A DNA stretch of 64,000 nt from Daphnia pulex (GCF_021134715.1 NC_060028.1:8035482-8099481); one strand, 5' to 3'. Shown: positions 23,550 to 36,594, counted from the first letter of the stretch. Notes: a model not told the origin generated them from the letters alone. Numbers and translations: made by a program.

Positions 23550-26500
23550 ATTCCCTCCAACTGAGATTTTGTGGTCAGTCCCACCGAGAAGTAGAGTCCA
23601 TTGGTAGCCTGAAACGACACAAAATGGAGGGCAGCATTTAGAGAAATTGGATCAAGCAGATTTCAATAGTTCCAGCAGGGAACTTTTTTCTATACTAAAA
23701 GGCAGCTCAAGGCTATAGGATACAATTATGTTTTTTGTAACAGGGCACTTGTGTGTGTATTGAGCACGAGAAACTTTCACTTTTCTCCCTGGAATGGATA
23801 ACCCCCCAGCTGCCAACATCCTACACAATGATCGACACACAAATGTATCATCATCTGTCAGCCAACAATCAGCTTCCTAATCTGTTATGACAACATTAGG
23901 AAGTGTCAACATCTCAGCAGTTAGTTAGCAACGGCGTTTTTTAGACTCGATCTAATTGTTTCAAATGTTTTTTCGACGGCAAATTGCTGGCGGTTAGTCA
24001 ATAAAATAGTTTACCTTCTTCGCTGACGAGAAGATGTAGTAGTAATTTCGGCAGCCAAAGAATCGAAAAATCCTTTACACTGCTCTAGTTGTGTTGGTGT
24101 TGGTGCTCTGTTGTTTTGACGTGTACCTTCAACTCTACAGCGGGAGTAGAAAGTTTTCCAGAACTCGTCGAACACAGATCTCAGCATGGACTGAGAAGAG
24201 AGAGAGAGACTTTATTATTATTCTTTTCTCTCTTCTTTCGTCCACCAAAAACTGAAGGGGAAAAAAAAAACAGGAGAACCCTGCAGCTAAAGTAGACCTT
24301 CACTTTCCCAGTGTATAGCAGACAGCAGCAGAGCTCGATGATGTTGAAATTGCATATACACAACACGCAGAGTTTACAGACGTGGTTTTTTTCTTTCTCC
24401 CCCACCGTTAAAAGCGCCAACTGCTGGCCACTTTCACATGACGTCACAACCCCCTTTAACAAAAAATAAATCCGTTCACCCACTTATTCGTTTATGTATT
24501 TATATTCACCACACATTTTGTTATTATTATTATTACAAGGAAACTGCCCGACTGGAAATCGAATTGGCGTTAAAAAGTAGTTTATTATGTCGACATAAAC
24601 AGATATTAGTAGGTCAATTTCAAATGTTCTGCTCGACGGTCATTATATGAAGGTATATACCCAATGGCACAGAACCTACTTTCACGCGCCACTAGAAAAG
24701 CAAGTGGCGATATTAATGATTGCCATTTGTTACGGCTGAGAACGCACAAGTCATGTTTAAAAAAAAAATGTTTATTATAACTCTTTTGTTATGGCAGCAC
24801 GTTGACACTTGTGCAACCCGAATGTCGTCACCACCAGGCGCCAGTGTCTTACCCTTTCGTCATTTTTGTTTATGGACAACCACACACAAATATGGACTGT
24901 ATAGCCTACACCACTAAATTAAGAAAAGCTCTTGTATCTGCTGCTGTCGAAAGAATCTTCTGAAAAAATATATGTCGTGTCATGAAACTGGATTACTATA
25001 TGTCCAGTCCCGAAGCTCGCCTTGTAATTCTAAACGTTTGTCCTTTCATCTATACATAGACAGGCTATTATAATATATAAATATATCAGCTTGAGTTTTT
25101 CCTTCGTTATACATTACTAAAAGGATACTGTGGATATGTGTGTACTCGAACGTGTCATTCTCAACTTTTATTGGTATTATTTACAGTGGCATTATTATGG
25201 CTTTATTTCCTGGCGTCTTGGGTTTTTTCCCAGGCACTCTCGTGCTAAAAACTATCAAAAAGCCATGGAAAAATCGCTCTCTCCGTTTCACTGTGCAGTA
25301 GTATATATTTACACAGTTGTATTATATCGTCCGACAAGCAGTATATATCCATATCAACTATAAACTAGAAGCTGCTGGATATTATTCGTAATATAAGAAT
25401 GATTCACGGTGTTCTTTTTTGGGGACGTTGGATTAATCCGATCGTTAGAAATCAAAGGAGGTCTATAGAGATGATAATCTTCTTTGATCGATTGTTAGCA
25501 TTCCTCCCCAGTCTCTTTTTTGGCAATAGACACGAATTAAGAACGCCGGAACGTTGATGAAACAATCGGCAAACAGCCGTCGTCTATCTGTTCAGTAGAG
25601 CAAAGGAATAAAACAAACGAAATAAATACAAAACTCTATAGTACATACAAAGAAAGCTGACTTTTTTAAAAGTTGTGTTGTCTTTTCTCTTGGCTTGTCA
25701 GAGCGTGACAACACGACAGGGAATTTCATATAATGGATATATATATACAGTGATAGAAACATTCGGCTGTCGCAGTATAGTGTCGCCCTATTCTTCTACA
25801 TGCCTAACCGACTAGAACTCGATATTTCTCCTCTCTCTCTAGTTGAGTTATTTGCTGCTATTTTCATATCTCGAAAGAGACGGGGGAAAAAATCATATCG
25901 AGAGCTACAAATTATGCGCAGGGCCTTGGGCACATATCAGAAAGGTTTGTCCGCCCTTTTATTCCATCATCACGCTCGCCGGGAGCTGCTACAAGAAGCG
26001 GATATCCTCGTCTATATATGGGAGGATGGCATCAAACAAAAGAGAGAATGCAAAATACAAAAGAAAGAAAAAGAAGAATACATACACATGGAGGACAGTG
26101 TCTATGTACAAGCAAAAGAGTCAATCAGATTCCGGTCACGCGTTCGTTTTCTCCCGCTATTCCGAATGCCAACACGTAGATACATAAAAGAAGTCAAACT
26201 TCCCCCAAAGGCATATAGATATCAGCCAATATAATCTTGTATAGGGCAACGATGAGACCTTCTTTTATTTTATATATGTCATCATTTTCTCTTCTTATTT
26301 TGAAATTCTTTCCAAAAGCGATTCCTGTCGAGCTGCTTGAAATTCTCAAACCGTAGAAATGGTGTGACGAAATAGCTCGTGCTGCTGGAGGATGTACATA
26401 TCGAAACGCTTCGTTAAATTCTTCACGTTTTCCAACCTTTTATTTTTTATTTCACGTGCAGATTTTTATTTTGATATTTTTTGTTTCGGGAGGGAAATCA

Positions 26501-28363
26501 CGATGCGCTCCATTCGGCCGCCACAGACATTTCTTCTGGTATACGTAATAAAATGAAGGGCATTTTCATGTCGGTTTCATTAGTACACACGATCAAGGAC
26601 GCAACTTTCTCTCTAGACTCTCTCCCTTATTATTATATGTACTAGGGTACATACATTTTCATTCTCTCTTGTTCGTAATTTAAAACCTGAGAAACTAGTG
26701 AGAATATGCCCGTCCGGTTATATTACGTAATTGCATTAGGACAAGGACAAACGTGATGATGGCACATACAGGCCCACTCACTCTTCCTTTTTATATTTCT
26801 ATTTCTTGTATATGCCTCATCAAGCTATACACGCTCGGTTTTATTTCTTTCCAGCTGCGGTTTTTAGATTGTCAGAATATCAAGACGGTGTATCAATAAC
26901 TTGGTAATCCTCGCATGGATCCCATCTAATCCTTCCTGGTTTTGTTTGTGGGGAGGGTTATTCTCAGTTTTTCTTTTCCCGCAGATGTCTATAACCACAC
27001 ACGTCACATTTTCCTTTCAGGGCTTTTTTTCTCTTTTAAAAATGTATAAAAATAGACGTCGCGGGTGTTTATAACGCCGGCACAGATCGATATTACGTTG
27101 TGTGTGTGTGTATATGCCAAGGATATATAGCTAGGAGATACGTTTAGACTCGAGAGAGAGAGCCCTTGTCTGATACATTCTCCTCAGCAGTGTAATAACA
27201 TTTTCCATCCGGCAGTTTCTAGCTCCTATTATTATATACTATGGGAGCTGTCGGCGCGCATCTGTCTAATGCAGAACCCCCCCCCCCCATCTCAGCTTCT
27301 TTAATACCATTCCCAATCATCCCCTTTGATTATGTCTGTGCTCGTCGGCTTTCGGCTTGGCTGATTGCTACTGTCAAACGCTCATTTACGAGAGAGTGAC
27401 ATCTTTTTATTCGCTCTTCTCTATAGAGAGAATTTGTATGGGGGGGTAGTTACATATAGTGTCCAAGAACATTGGAAATCAATAAACCATGGCTAGTTGT
27501 TGGTTTGAATGATTTACACTATAACGTTTTTGAAAAAAAACAAGCAGCATCTGCTAATAATAAAAGATGAAGACTTTTGGGTGCTGGAACCGACCGGAAA
27601 GATCAATACGGTCTGGCCTGTGCCGAAACTTGAAAGGAAATGAAAGTCTGAAAAAAGAAAAGGGTGGGGGGAAAATTATATAAAGAACCGTCGGTGGGAG
27701 CGAGATATAATGCCATATATACTATGGTAGTAGTAGTAGTATATGTCGTCGTCAGCAGACGAAGTAGATCCTACGGAGTGAGTCACCCAGGCCCCCCCGT
27801 CACAGTTTGTGGCGCGCAGGATCGCCCTTTTCCTCCCTCCTACACCTCCCACCCTCTTCATGGGTGGGATTCCTCTCACCCTCTCTATATATAGTGGGGG
27901 GTAGGGGGGGAGGCAAGATGGACGTATTGATCGGCGTCGACTCCTGTTATATACCATCGACTGGTCCCGTCTGTGCTGTCAGGATAGAGGTGGGAGGAGC
28001 TTCCCAGTGGTGAGGAGGGGGGGAGTCCTACGATGATTCACCCCATGAGGGAGTCCAGGTATCGGCGGACCAAAGTCCAACGTGTGTTTTACTTCTTCCA
28101 TTCTCCCATCATAGCGGGTCGTGTTCCCGGCCGTGGCGGAAGCCGCAGTTTTGACATCGCCACTTTTTTCGGACGATCCTCATCATTCATTCACTCGGTC
28201 CGCAGTAAGAATTATTCATTTCGTCCTTGTTTCACTGGAACTATACTAAACAGGATCGTTTTGGTTGAATTCTCAGAAATTGTTGTTCCGCTTCCGGCCG
28301 AGGATTTTGGTGTGTACAAAAGTGAGAAACAACAGGAGGAGTTGAGGATTGCGAAAAAAGCGG
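23550..28363. other. Long non-coding block between Fur2 and SH2 gene
   Basis: About 4.8 kb between divergent genes. A probable Fur2 5' UTR intron is visible on the minus strand, with donor AAG|GTAAAC at 24013-24014 and acceptor TTTCAG|GC at 23609-23610, giving a non-coding exon from 24015 upward. Simple repeats: TTA near 24520-24535, GT near 27099-27111, a 12-base C run at 27277-27288 and TAG near 27726-27740. Open frames here (for example 25800-26234) are AT-rich and lack splice or homology support. Enhancer content is plausible but not shown. Confidence 0.55.
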
Positions 28364-30300
28364 ATGGCTTCCGCCGTAAGGATCCGCTATGTTTACGAAA
28401 CGTCGTTTTTTGACGGACGCAACGCCGATTGGACGTCCCAGCAGCCGGAGGAGGACACTAATCCATCGGAACAAGTTGATTCTGCAATAAATCATCCGAT
28501 CGTGCGGAAGATCCAGCAGGCCGTCATCAGAGCCAGGAAAGCGGTGGTGGCTTCTTCTTCTTCGTCCAGCAGCAATCCAAATATTGACATGACTGCTGGC
28601 CACTCGTCGCTGATGGAGGAAAGAGAACAGCAGCGATCGCCCAGCATTTCCAGCTTGCAGACCAGCAGCATGTGCAGTTCGGAAGAAGCCGATCTGGACG
28701 GCCGGATTCTCCTCAATCGCTCCCGATCCCTCCAGCAAACGCATCATCTTTTTCATCATTCGGTTGATTCGCATCATCATCATCACCGCGGATTCTCGCT
28801 CCACCTGTCGCCAAAACAAAGGACCAAAATTAGCGAGGCCGTCCTGTCGCCCATCTCCGACAAATCGGAAAACGAAACATGTCAAATGCTCACGACATCA
28901 ACAACAACAACGCCGACAACAACCACACAAGTTCCTGCAACCACGTCGGCAGTTGCGTCGTCGTTCGAGTTCAATTCGGTTCTCAGCCATCGACGACGCC
29001 CACCTCAATCACTTTTCCCGAGCATCATCAGCAGTCGGCCCGTCGGCGGAAGTGCCGGCGGCGGTTTCAACAGCTCCGACAGCGGGATCTCAATCTCGGC
29101 CAACTCTTTGGTAACCAACGACTCTCACGAAGCTCTGCAACCGCTCCACAAGCCGCCGCTCCACCTCTCGCTCGACAATAGTCACGGTAATAAGTCAAAT
29201 CCGTTTATCTTCTCTTATTTTTTCAGTCTATCCTTCGGGCGCACGTAACACACAAAATATCGATTTGCCGCTCCAGTGAAACGCGGGAATTTTAAATTTT
29301 TCTTTGCCTAAATTAAAAATTCAAATTTTTGAAAAATCGATTAGAATTTCTTTCTTCAACTTCGTCCGATCCGCCGGAAGAGAGTCTTCCGTTTCTCATG
29401 CCTAAATTACGTCGTGGAACCAACGACATCCAGAACGGCAGCAGCGTGTTGAAGCCGCAATTCACGGGCGGTACGGGCGGCGGCGGCGGCCAGCGTCAGC
29501 TTTCACTCACGCTGCCTTTCCCTCCGCTGCAGAGCCTTGCGTTCGTTGCGCCTGCCGTCGGCTTCAAGGACTTGGTCGACGACACCATTCCCCTCAACAT
29601 TCAAAGGTAAAATAGAATTTAAAAAAATATCCCAAACAATGAGCGCGGAAAAATAAGAAATCTGATTTTACCCACACGACCCCCCGTGCGGGCAATTGAA
29701 TCAAAAAAATTCCATCCGTCATGCCATTTTTGGTTAAATTTCGCTAATGGTTCGTGACGAATTTCATTCCTTTCTTATTTTTTGTGTACTTACCAACAAT
29801 AATATGCAGTTGGTATCACGGTTCCATCACGAGACGAGATGCTGAAAAACGGCTAAGACCTGCGCCGGCGGGTTCGTTTCTTGTCCGCGACTCGATGGCC
29901 AGTCATGACGACTACTTTCTAGCTGCCAGGTACGTAATTAGGACACGGGATAACAACAAAAAAATAAAAAAATAAAAAATAATAATAAATAAGCTTGGTC
30001 ATTGGAAAATAGCAGTTTCAGCAACTCTCACCTATTTGATATTCTGACGTGATTATTTTCGGCAGAGGTGAAAATGGTTTCCTACACGTCCGTATCTGCT
30101 GTCACAACTTGAGGCCTGGTGAAGAAGAAGAAGAAAACGATCCCGTTTCAACTGGTCAAAATTTCACGCTGGCCACACTGCCGGATCGTCGTTTCGACTC
30201 GGTGGCAGCGACCGTCAATCATTGTGCCAATATCGGTGTCTACTCCAGGCACCTTCCGCCCGTCATTCTCAAATATCCTTTGACCGAAGAGTCCGTTTAG
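28364..30300 (+). CDS. SH2-domain adaptor, SHB/SHF-like C-terminal SH2
   Basis: Four exons: 28364-29186, 29345-29606, 29810-29929 and 30066-30300. Total 479 residues from the first in-frame ATG (MASAVRIRYVYETSFFDGRN). The N-terminal 370 residues are low complexity, with runs of Ser, His, Thr and Gly and no domain I recognise. The C-terminus is an SH2 domain: SWYHGSITRRDAEKRLRPAP, then GSFLVRDSMASHDDYFLAA with the phosphotyrosine-binding Arg in FLVRDS. It ends LPPVILKYPL, the LxYP close seen in SHB/SHF-type adaptors. No kinase or SH3 domain is visible, so it is probably a docking protein in tyrosine-kinase signalling. The acidic insert EEEEEND in the SH2 core is unusual. Further 5' exons are possible. 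Confidence 0.78.
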
Positions 30301-30809
30301 ATGAGTGCTATATTTTTTATTGATATTCATCATTAGACGACAACACAAAACACACACACACACACGGAATGACAGGGCCCCCTAAAAGTAAACTGATGGG
30401 AAAAGAAATAGTTTTTAAAAACGACATAACGTAATTCGTAACATATCAAAAACACGGAGAATGTATTATTAGGGTGTGTCTGCGGTATATACCTGTTGTG
30501 TTGGTTTCCCCCTCGTCAATTTTCCCTTTATTTTTTACGGGTCACACACATTTTTTTTCGAACGTGAACCTATTCGATGTAAACCACTTTTATTTTTATC
30601 GGTTGTTTTGTTTGGAGGAGAGAACCAGTAAATAAAAATTTGAAAACTACAAAACAAAATATAGAATGGGAAAAACCGGGCCTGTCCAATAATGTCGTCG
30701 TCCGTGCCCCACCCTTATCCGGTCTATAGTTGATGTTGTTTGACGCGAAATGTTGATTAGAATATAAGAAATAAAAACAAACCAAACAAAAATTGTAATG
30801 AAATTTGCC

Positions 30810-33800
30810 TCAATTTTCTTCATTCGACGAATGGCGAGTTAACTTTAATCCAATCAAATCCTTCCACGAAAAGTTGGGGTTTTCGGAGCGAAGTTGGTTA
30901 ATGTCGACGGCCTCGTCGCTATCGTCCAGCTGGTTGCTGCCACTCATTGTTGCTTTTTCGTGCTGACATGTGCGGAAATAAAAAAGAAAAAACGAGTGGG
31001 AGGTTTTTACATCGGTCGATGATTTTGTGGGATCGATCTAGCATACGGCCTAAATGACCCTGTTGTGCTGCGTCTATTATAGTGGAATATATATACGTAC
31101 CGAGCGGGAAGAAAGCCGGCTGAATGCATCGTCATAAATCCTGGCGCCATTCTTCCGGTATTCCGGCATAGCGGAAGTGCCGTGCAGGACTAACGTGGCG
31201 TTAACGATGCGTCCTGACAATAGGCTCGAATTCTGGCTCGACTGCAACAACAACATAATAATAATGAATCGCTGCTGCTGCTGCTGGGCTGTGCCGTTTC
31301 GCCTCCGAAGGGAGAAATAACAAAAAAATATATTCACCAGGTCGGTCACGATCAATTTCCAGCGACCTTTCGACATCTCTCCCCAGGTGTGCACAGACAT
31401 GAAGGGCCAATTGACGTAGCCCTGCTTTGATTTATCCTTGGGGCGCTGCTTCACCAATTGCGTCGAAGTGCCTGTTGTTACATCGTAACATTGAAAATTA
31501 ACATATTCTAAAAATTAGGCAATTGATTTGACAAATTTGGGCTGACCTGAAGGTGAGATTAGATCGATTTCCAGTTGACCTCGAACTGGATACTCGATGC
31601 TGACAATCACTTCCACATGTTCAAGATAATTAACCTCGTCTAGCGTGCCGGAACACCCGTCGCTCTCAAATTCGACGGTACCCCATTCTTTGTTGGTAAA
31701 CAGCACGGGCAAACTCCTGCGGATGAACGAAAATAAGAAAAATAAAATTCATCGTGATTTAGAGAATTGGCAATTTTTACCCATTGAACGAAGGAGTAAC
31801 GCAAATCGATTTTTCTGGAACAGTGCTCCAGTTGATGGCCGCCCTGACGTATTTGGCTGCGTTCATCAACCCAAATCCGAAGCGGGGATTCACCCGAAAA
31901 CCAGCCGAATTCTCTTGCCAGTCAATATTATCCTATTTTTCAAAAGATTTAAAGTTAATTCAGATTTCCAACTTCATTTGTTTGTTTTTTTACCGACCTT
32001 TAACGGCCCGTACTCACTCGTCCATGGAACCAAATGCTGGACATCCCTCCACGTTAAATTTGAACTAAAAAAAAGTGACGGATGATTTATGAGCGCAGTT
32101 TTTATCGCTAACATAATAAAAAATGAAAAAAATGTTACAAAACAAATTACTTGGCCTCCAAGGCTAACGCCACGATTCCGGACGCCAATGGCGCTGCTGC
32201 CGACGTTCCTGTGTGATCCATCGTGCACGTGTCGTTCAGATCGACGGTGGCCTGTCAATTTACCATTGAGATGTCAACAATTCCCGCGGCGGATAACACG
32301 TAATAAATCTTGGTCGCGGAATACGTATACAAATCAAATTTACGATTTTCTGGTCGGTGTAAGCGCCGCTCGAGTATGTGACTGCCATGGTCGAGGCGCA
32401 TTGTTCTCCGTACCACGGGAAGTCGCCTTGCTCCGATACACTTCCAATGGATAACGTGTAAATCGACGAAACATATCCGTCGCAGTTGCAATTATCTTTG
32501 ACTCGACCGCCGTTTCCGGAAGCCCAAATGTAAATCGCCCCTTTACCTTTCCTACCCTGCGTTGAATGAAATACGGTTATATGATTACGGTCAATATCTG
32601 GGGCTTTTCGTTACTTCTTTCACTCCGCGGTAGAAAGCTTGACGGACGAGTTTTCCGGGGCCTTCGACCGTTTTGCCGTCATCGCTGGGACCCCACGAGG
32701 CGCTATAAATGTCGACCATTTCCAGTGCGTAAATGAGCGACGAAGCCTCGACTCGGTCGCTGACTGGGCCGTCCAACATGCGAACGCCGCCGATGCTGAC
32801 GTTAAAAGCTACTCCCACACCGCATTTGGCGTTATTGGCCTCCATGGCAATTTCACCGGCACATCTCGTCCCGTGGCTATTGAAATAGCCTCTGCCGTAA
32901 CGCGGACTAGGATCATCGTCGTCGTCATTCATGTCGAAGCTTACTTTGGAATTCTATATGCATAAAAGAAAATGAAATAAATTTCCACTGCCAAAATTTT
33001 CAAACAAATTGTTCCTACGTAATTATTGCGGATGTCAGTGTGGGTGCCCTCTAGGCCGTCGTCCAGTACAACAACCGTGACTCCGCGACCGGTGTAGCCC
33101 ATATCGTAAACTGGCAAAATGTTGAGATCCAGCCTGGGTAGAGCGGCATTAGTTCGGGTATCGTGCTGGATATATTAAACCAAATTGAGTTTACTCATCA
33201 TTTCATTAAATCAATTTAACGTACCATATACCACTGATGATCCCAAAGTTCATCATTAAATCGATGACTGGACTTTGATGGCGCTTCCATGTCGGATCGC
33301 TTTTGCCGAATGTGGGGCTCATCTGCATCTAATTTTTTTAGAAAATCAATTGAAATAAAATTAAGATTCGATCGCAATGTTAATAAATTATTGCGTACTT
33401 TCGTCGGATTCCCGTTTGACGCGAACGAGTGGTCGATCTTCTTCATTTGTCACCGATTCCTCAGCCGTTTCAAAAAGACGATCATCGGGAATGTAACCGC
33501 GTTTCTGCCTCCTCTTTGCGAATTGCTGCTCGGCCCACATGACGCGCACGTCATCCGCCAGCTGTCGGGACACATGGGATGACTGTGCCCGTCCCCGTCT
33601 CGGGTGATCTGATTTGTGCAATCGGTACAAGTCGGGGAAACTCTGGACCTGTACGGAATGACGCATTACTTTGACGAAACGTACAGGAATTCTTTAGACA
33701 TTACCATTCCATGGATTTCGAAACCCATTTCTTCTGCCAATTTGGCAGCGGACTTGGCGCCTCCAGTTATTTTAACTACCCATTCGTTCGTGTAGCGGGA

Positions 33801-34016
33801 AGTGCCAATCAAATCTTCGTCGTCGTGGCCCGTGTGTCCGTGGTCGTCAAACTCGTCCCCCGTACTCCGATGGTAACGATCGATTCGGTTGATGAGGGAA
33901 ACGGAACTAGCTTCGTCGTAGATGTGACAATGGACGGACACAATGTCAACGAAAAGCACGAAAAGTATCAACATGATGTTCGGCCCGATGACATTCAAGT
34001 TCTGAATAAATTTCAT
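30810..34016 (-). CDS. Pcsk1: PC1/3-like proprotein convertase
   Basis: Thirteen exons: 33705-34016, 33399-33648, 33225-33328, 33019-33165, 32615-32953, 32344-32556, 32151-32251, 31998-32064, 31781-31932, 31547-31716, 31338-31471, 31101-31241 and 30810-30962. Total 760 residues. Signal peptide, prodomain, then a subtilase domain with Asp (VVVLDDG), His ([10 protein letters not shown]), oxyanion Asn (ASGNGG) and Ser ([10 protein letters not shown]). The Asn excludes PC2, which has Asp there. The P domain ([19 protein letters not shown], then [11 protein letters not shown]) and a C-terminus with no Cys repeats or TM segment match PC1/3, the neuroendocrine prohormone convertase, and not furin. 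The prodomain boundary has three candidate sites: RRQKR, RVKR and IRQKR. The last exon encodes [14 protein letters not shown], which could form an amphipathic sorting helix. Confidence 0.9.
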
Positions 34017-34869
34017 CTTGGCAAAACTGAATTCGGGTGACGAAGGACGGGGTAAAAGTATTGGGCACTCACGTCACGCAACACCTGTTGTAGACATTTG
34101 GGTAAATAATGGAAAACAAATAAAACAGACGTCGACGTACATGCAGCTGACGTGACGTCGAGTCTCTTACCACTTTGTCGCAAGTTGTTTGCAAGTCCCC
34201 CATATTGTACAATTCTGAAAAATAAGTTGCAGACTGCAACTATAAAATTGGACAAATGACCGAGCGACCCCATTCGATAAGACTGCTGCAACGATGACCC
34301 CACACGTTGAACTTGTAAAGACGATGACTATAGGGAAAATTCAATGAAATCTGTAAATGCTTATTTTTCATGTATAAGACGTCTCCGATTTCCTGGAGCA
34401 GCTTGATTTTAAGAGCAAATCCATAACATTTAGATCACAATGACAAGGGACATTTTTTGTTACAACAAAGAAGGAGAAGGATCTTTTCAGTAGACGTGCC
34501 TATTACTAGTCTTACCTCTGGTTATTGTGAAGTTTCGGCAGACGATGTAGATCAATATCAGCAACCAGATCTTGAACTTTTGTTGTGGGGGAGTATTAGA
34601 ATTTGTTAGATTTTAAACAAAATCACTGACAACTGAAAAACAAAAAATTTATAAAAATGATCTTAAACATTTTTTGGTTGACAGAAATAGCAATATAGCT
34701 GAGAAAGAATAAAGTAGAGTAAATCCCATACAAAAGTACAGAAGAAACCAACTTTTTTATTCATACTGATCAAGTAAACATGGGTCACCGAATATCTTCT
34801 TTTTTTTAATTACTAAATCCTACTATAATTACATCCTAATAACGTTAGAATTGATACAGCAGGAAACAA
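34017..34869. other. Intergenic, PC1/3-like upstream flank
   Basis: AT-rich, no coding exon recognised. Should hold the promoter and possible 5' non-coding exons of the minus-strand convertase, and the 3' UTR of LYRM4. Confidence 0.5.
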
Positions 34870-35314
34870 TTAAGAGATTTGCTTCTCTATGACTAATCTT
34901 TGTGGTTCAAACATGTCTCCAATGATCACCTGAATGAAAAAAAAAGATTATTTCATTATTATTAGTAAACATTTCAGATATCTTATTTTCGTCGCAGGGA
35001 CATACAGCTTTATAGTTAGTAGTAAAAATTTTGCAAATTAATCATACTTGTCTTTTGATGGTAGCCAGGTTCTTGTATCCATCAGCTACTTGCTTCTTTA
35101 CAGCTGTGGCATCTGTCAAGTTTTTATTTTCATGAAAAGCATCTCTTACACGCATGAGGGCATATTGCCTATTTCAGATTAGATTTTTTTAAAGGTTAAG
35201 GAACTCTATAGCATATAAAGACTTCAAATACCTAAAGTTATAGGAAGAAAACTTTGAAGATTCTCTTAGAAGTTGCTTATATAACTTTAAAATTTCCATT
35301 CTGGTCGCTGCCAT
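34870..35314 (-). CDS. bcn92: LYRM4/ISD11 iron-sulfur cluster accessory protein
   Basis: Mitochondrial LYR-motif protein that stabilises the cysteine desulfurase NFS1 in iron-sulfur cluster assembly. Three exons: 35232-35314, 35048-35168 and 34870-34929. Total 87 residues, close to 91 in human. The start reads MAATRMEILKLYKQLLRESS, where LYK stands in place of the LYR tripeptide. YNFRQYALMRVRDAFHENKN and IKRQVIIGDMFEPQRLVIE match ISD11 along the whole length. Vertebrate ISD11 has LYR, so the R-to-K change is conservative. Head-to-head with the THAP gene, 271 bp apart. Confidence 0.92.
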
Positions 35315-35585
35315 TGACAATCGTCGAAAATAAAGTAGAGACCAACTGTTCCCTCACATGTAAACCATGTGTTTACGATTTTTCTCAAAAGAAACTAGTA
35401 CTGAGAGCATGGTCTCCTCACTAGATGGCGTTTAAGCAGCAGTTGTCAAAATTGTTTACTGTTTTCCACTCTATTTGAACAATATCTATTTAACTGTTTA
35501 AATAAACCTTTTCGTTTTTAGAAAACGAGAATATGTGCTTGTGTGTTTTTTAAATAAGAAACCCGTGTTGAATTACTTACTAGAA
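35315..35585. promoter_or_regulatory. Shared LYRM4/THAP divergent promoter
   Basis: Only 271 bp separate the two start codons on opposite strands, so both promoters and 5' UTRs must lie here. No TATA box is evident. Bidirectional use is inferred from the geometry. Confidence 0.5.
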
Positions 35586-36372
35586 ATGGGAAGAAAATGC
35601 GTGGCGATTGGTTGTAACTCATCAATGAATGGGAAAACCTCCATCATGTTTCACAAGTGATTTTGTTATTATAAAGAACATTAAGAAATAAACTTACGAA
35701 TTTTATTTCTCGTTGCATAGGTTTCCTTACAGCGACCCTAGTAGAATGCTCAAATGGCTTGAATTATGTCCACCAGACTTGACAACTGACAAAGGTAGAA
35801 TTCTTCTTTGTTCAAGGCACTTTCGACGGGACCAGTACCTCAATATCAATGCTAAAAAACCAAAACTAGTACATGATGCAGTTCCATTCAAGAAACGAAA
35901 TCTCACCGATCCCCATCTTCCAAAAAGAACAGAAAAATCTGGGAAGTCTACTACTATCAATTCAAAAGAACTAAGTGGCATACAGCCTTTAGGAGTGAAT
36001 CCATTGAAAAAAGACAGTATAGAAGAAGTGGGAAATGATGAACTGTCATCTGAAGAAAGTATAGAGGAAATTTCTCAGGAAGAAATGGAAGAATCACTCA
36101 CAACAGTAGAAGTTGAAATGAAGGATACTGACTCTAATGATTCCTTTGACTATGTAAAAGATGACCTTGTTAAAAATATCCTTCCACCAAATCAAGCAGT
36201 TATTTTGGAGAATATTCGCCTTAAATTGGATAATGGAGAGCTTCAAACAGAACTGGAAAGTTCCAAACAGCGCTTGGCCTTTCTAGAAAAACAAGTGCAC
36301 AGGTTAAGCAGGTTAACAGGAGAGTGTGAATGTGTTTGCAGTTCTTGCACCAACAACTCCAACAGCAGTTGA
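35586..36372 (+). CDS. THAP-domain DNA-binding protein
   Basis: Two exons, 35586-35656 and 35721-36372, giving 240 residues. The N-terminus is a C2CH THAP zinc finger: MGRKCVAIGC has the first Cys pair, FHKFPYSDP follows, then MLKWLELCP with the invariant Trp. LCSRHF gives the last Cys and His, and AVPF is the closing box. The middle is acidic and Ser-rich (SSEESIEEISQEEMEE). The C-terminus is a coiled coil (about 195-225, LDNGELQTELESSKQRLAFL) followed by a short Cys-rich end. The combination suits a dimerising transcriptional regulator. Animal THAP genes arose from P-element transposase, but no transposase region remains here. I cannot assign an orthologue. Confidence 0.88.
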
Positions 36373-36594
36373 TCGACTCGTCTGAGAGCTTTTGAGGCCT
36401 TTTTATTGAAACTCAAAACGGCAAATTTTGTAAATTTCTCTATCTGAAGAAAGTCAGTGAAAATGAAATATATGAAACTACAGAAATTAATTTGTTTTGT
36501 GTGTTTCTTCCTTTTTCATTAAATTTATATATTGCAAATTCAATTGTAACAATCTAAACCAAGCAATTGAGCCAGATGTTGTGCTATTATTTAA

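Noticed and set aside
25800-26234. 144-codon plus-strand open frame
   Set aside because: It lies in AT-rich non-coding DNA, has charged low-complexity composition, overlaps another long frame, and has no splice signals or recognisable domain.
28241-28885. 214-codon minus-strand open frame
   Set aside because: It is the antisense shadow of the Ser/His-rich first exon of the SH2 gene, which has domain and splice support.
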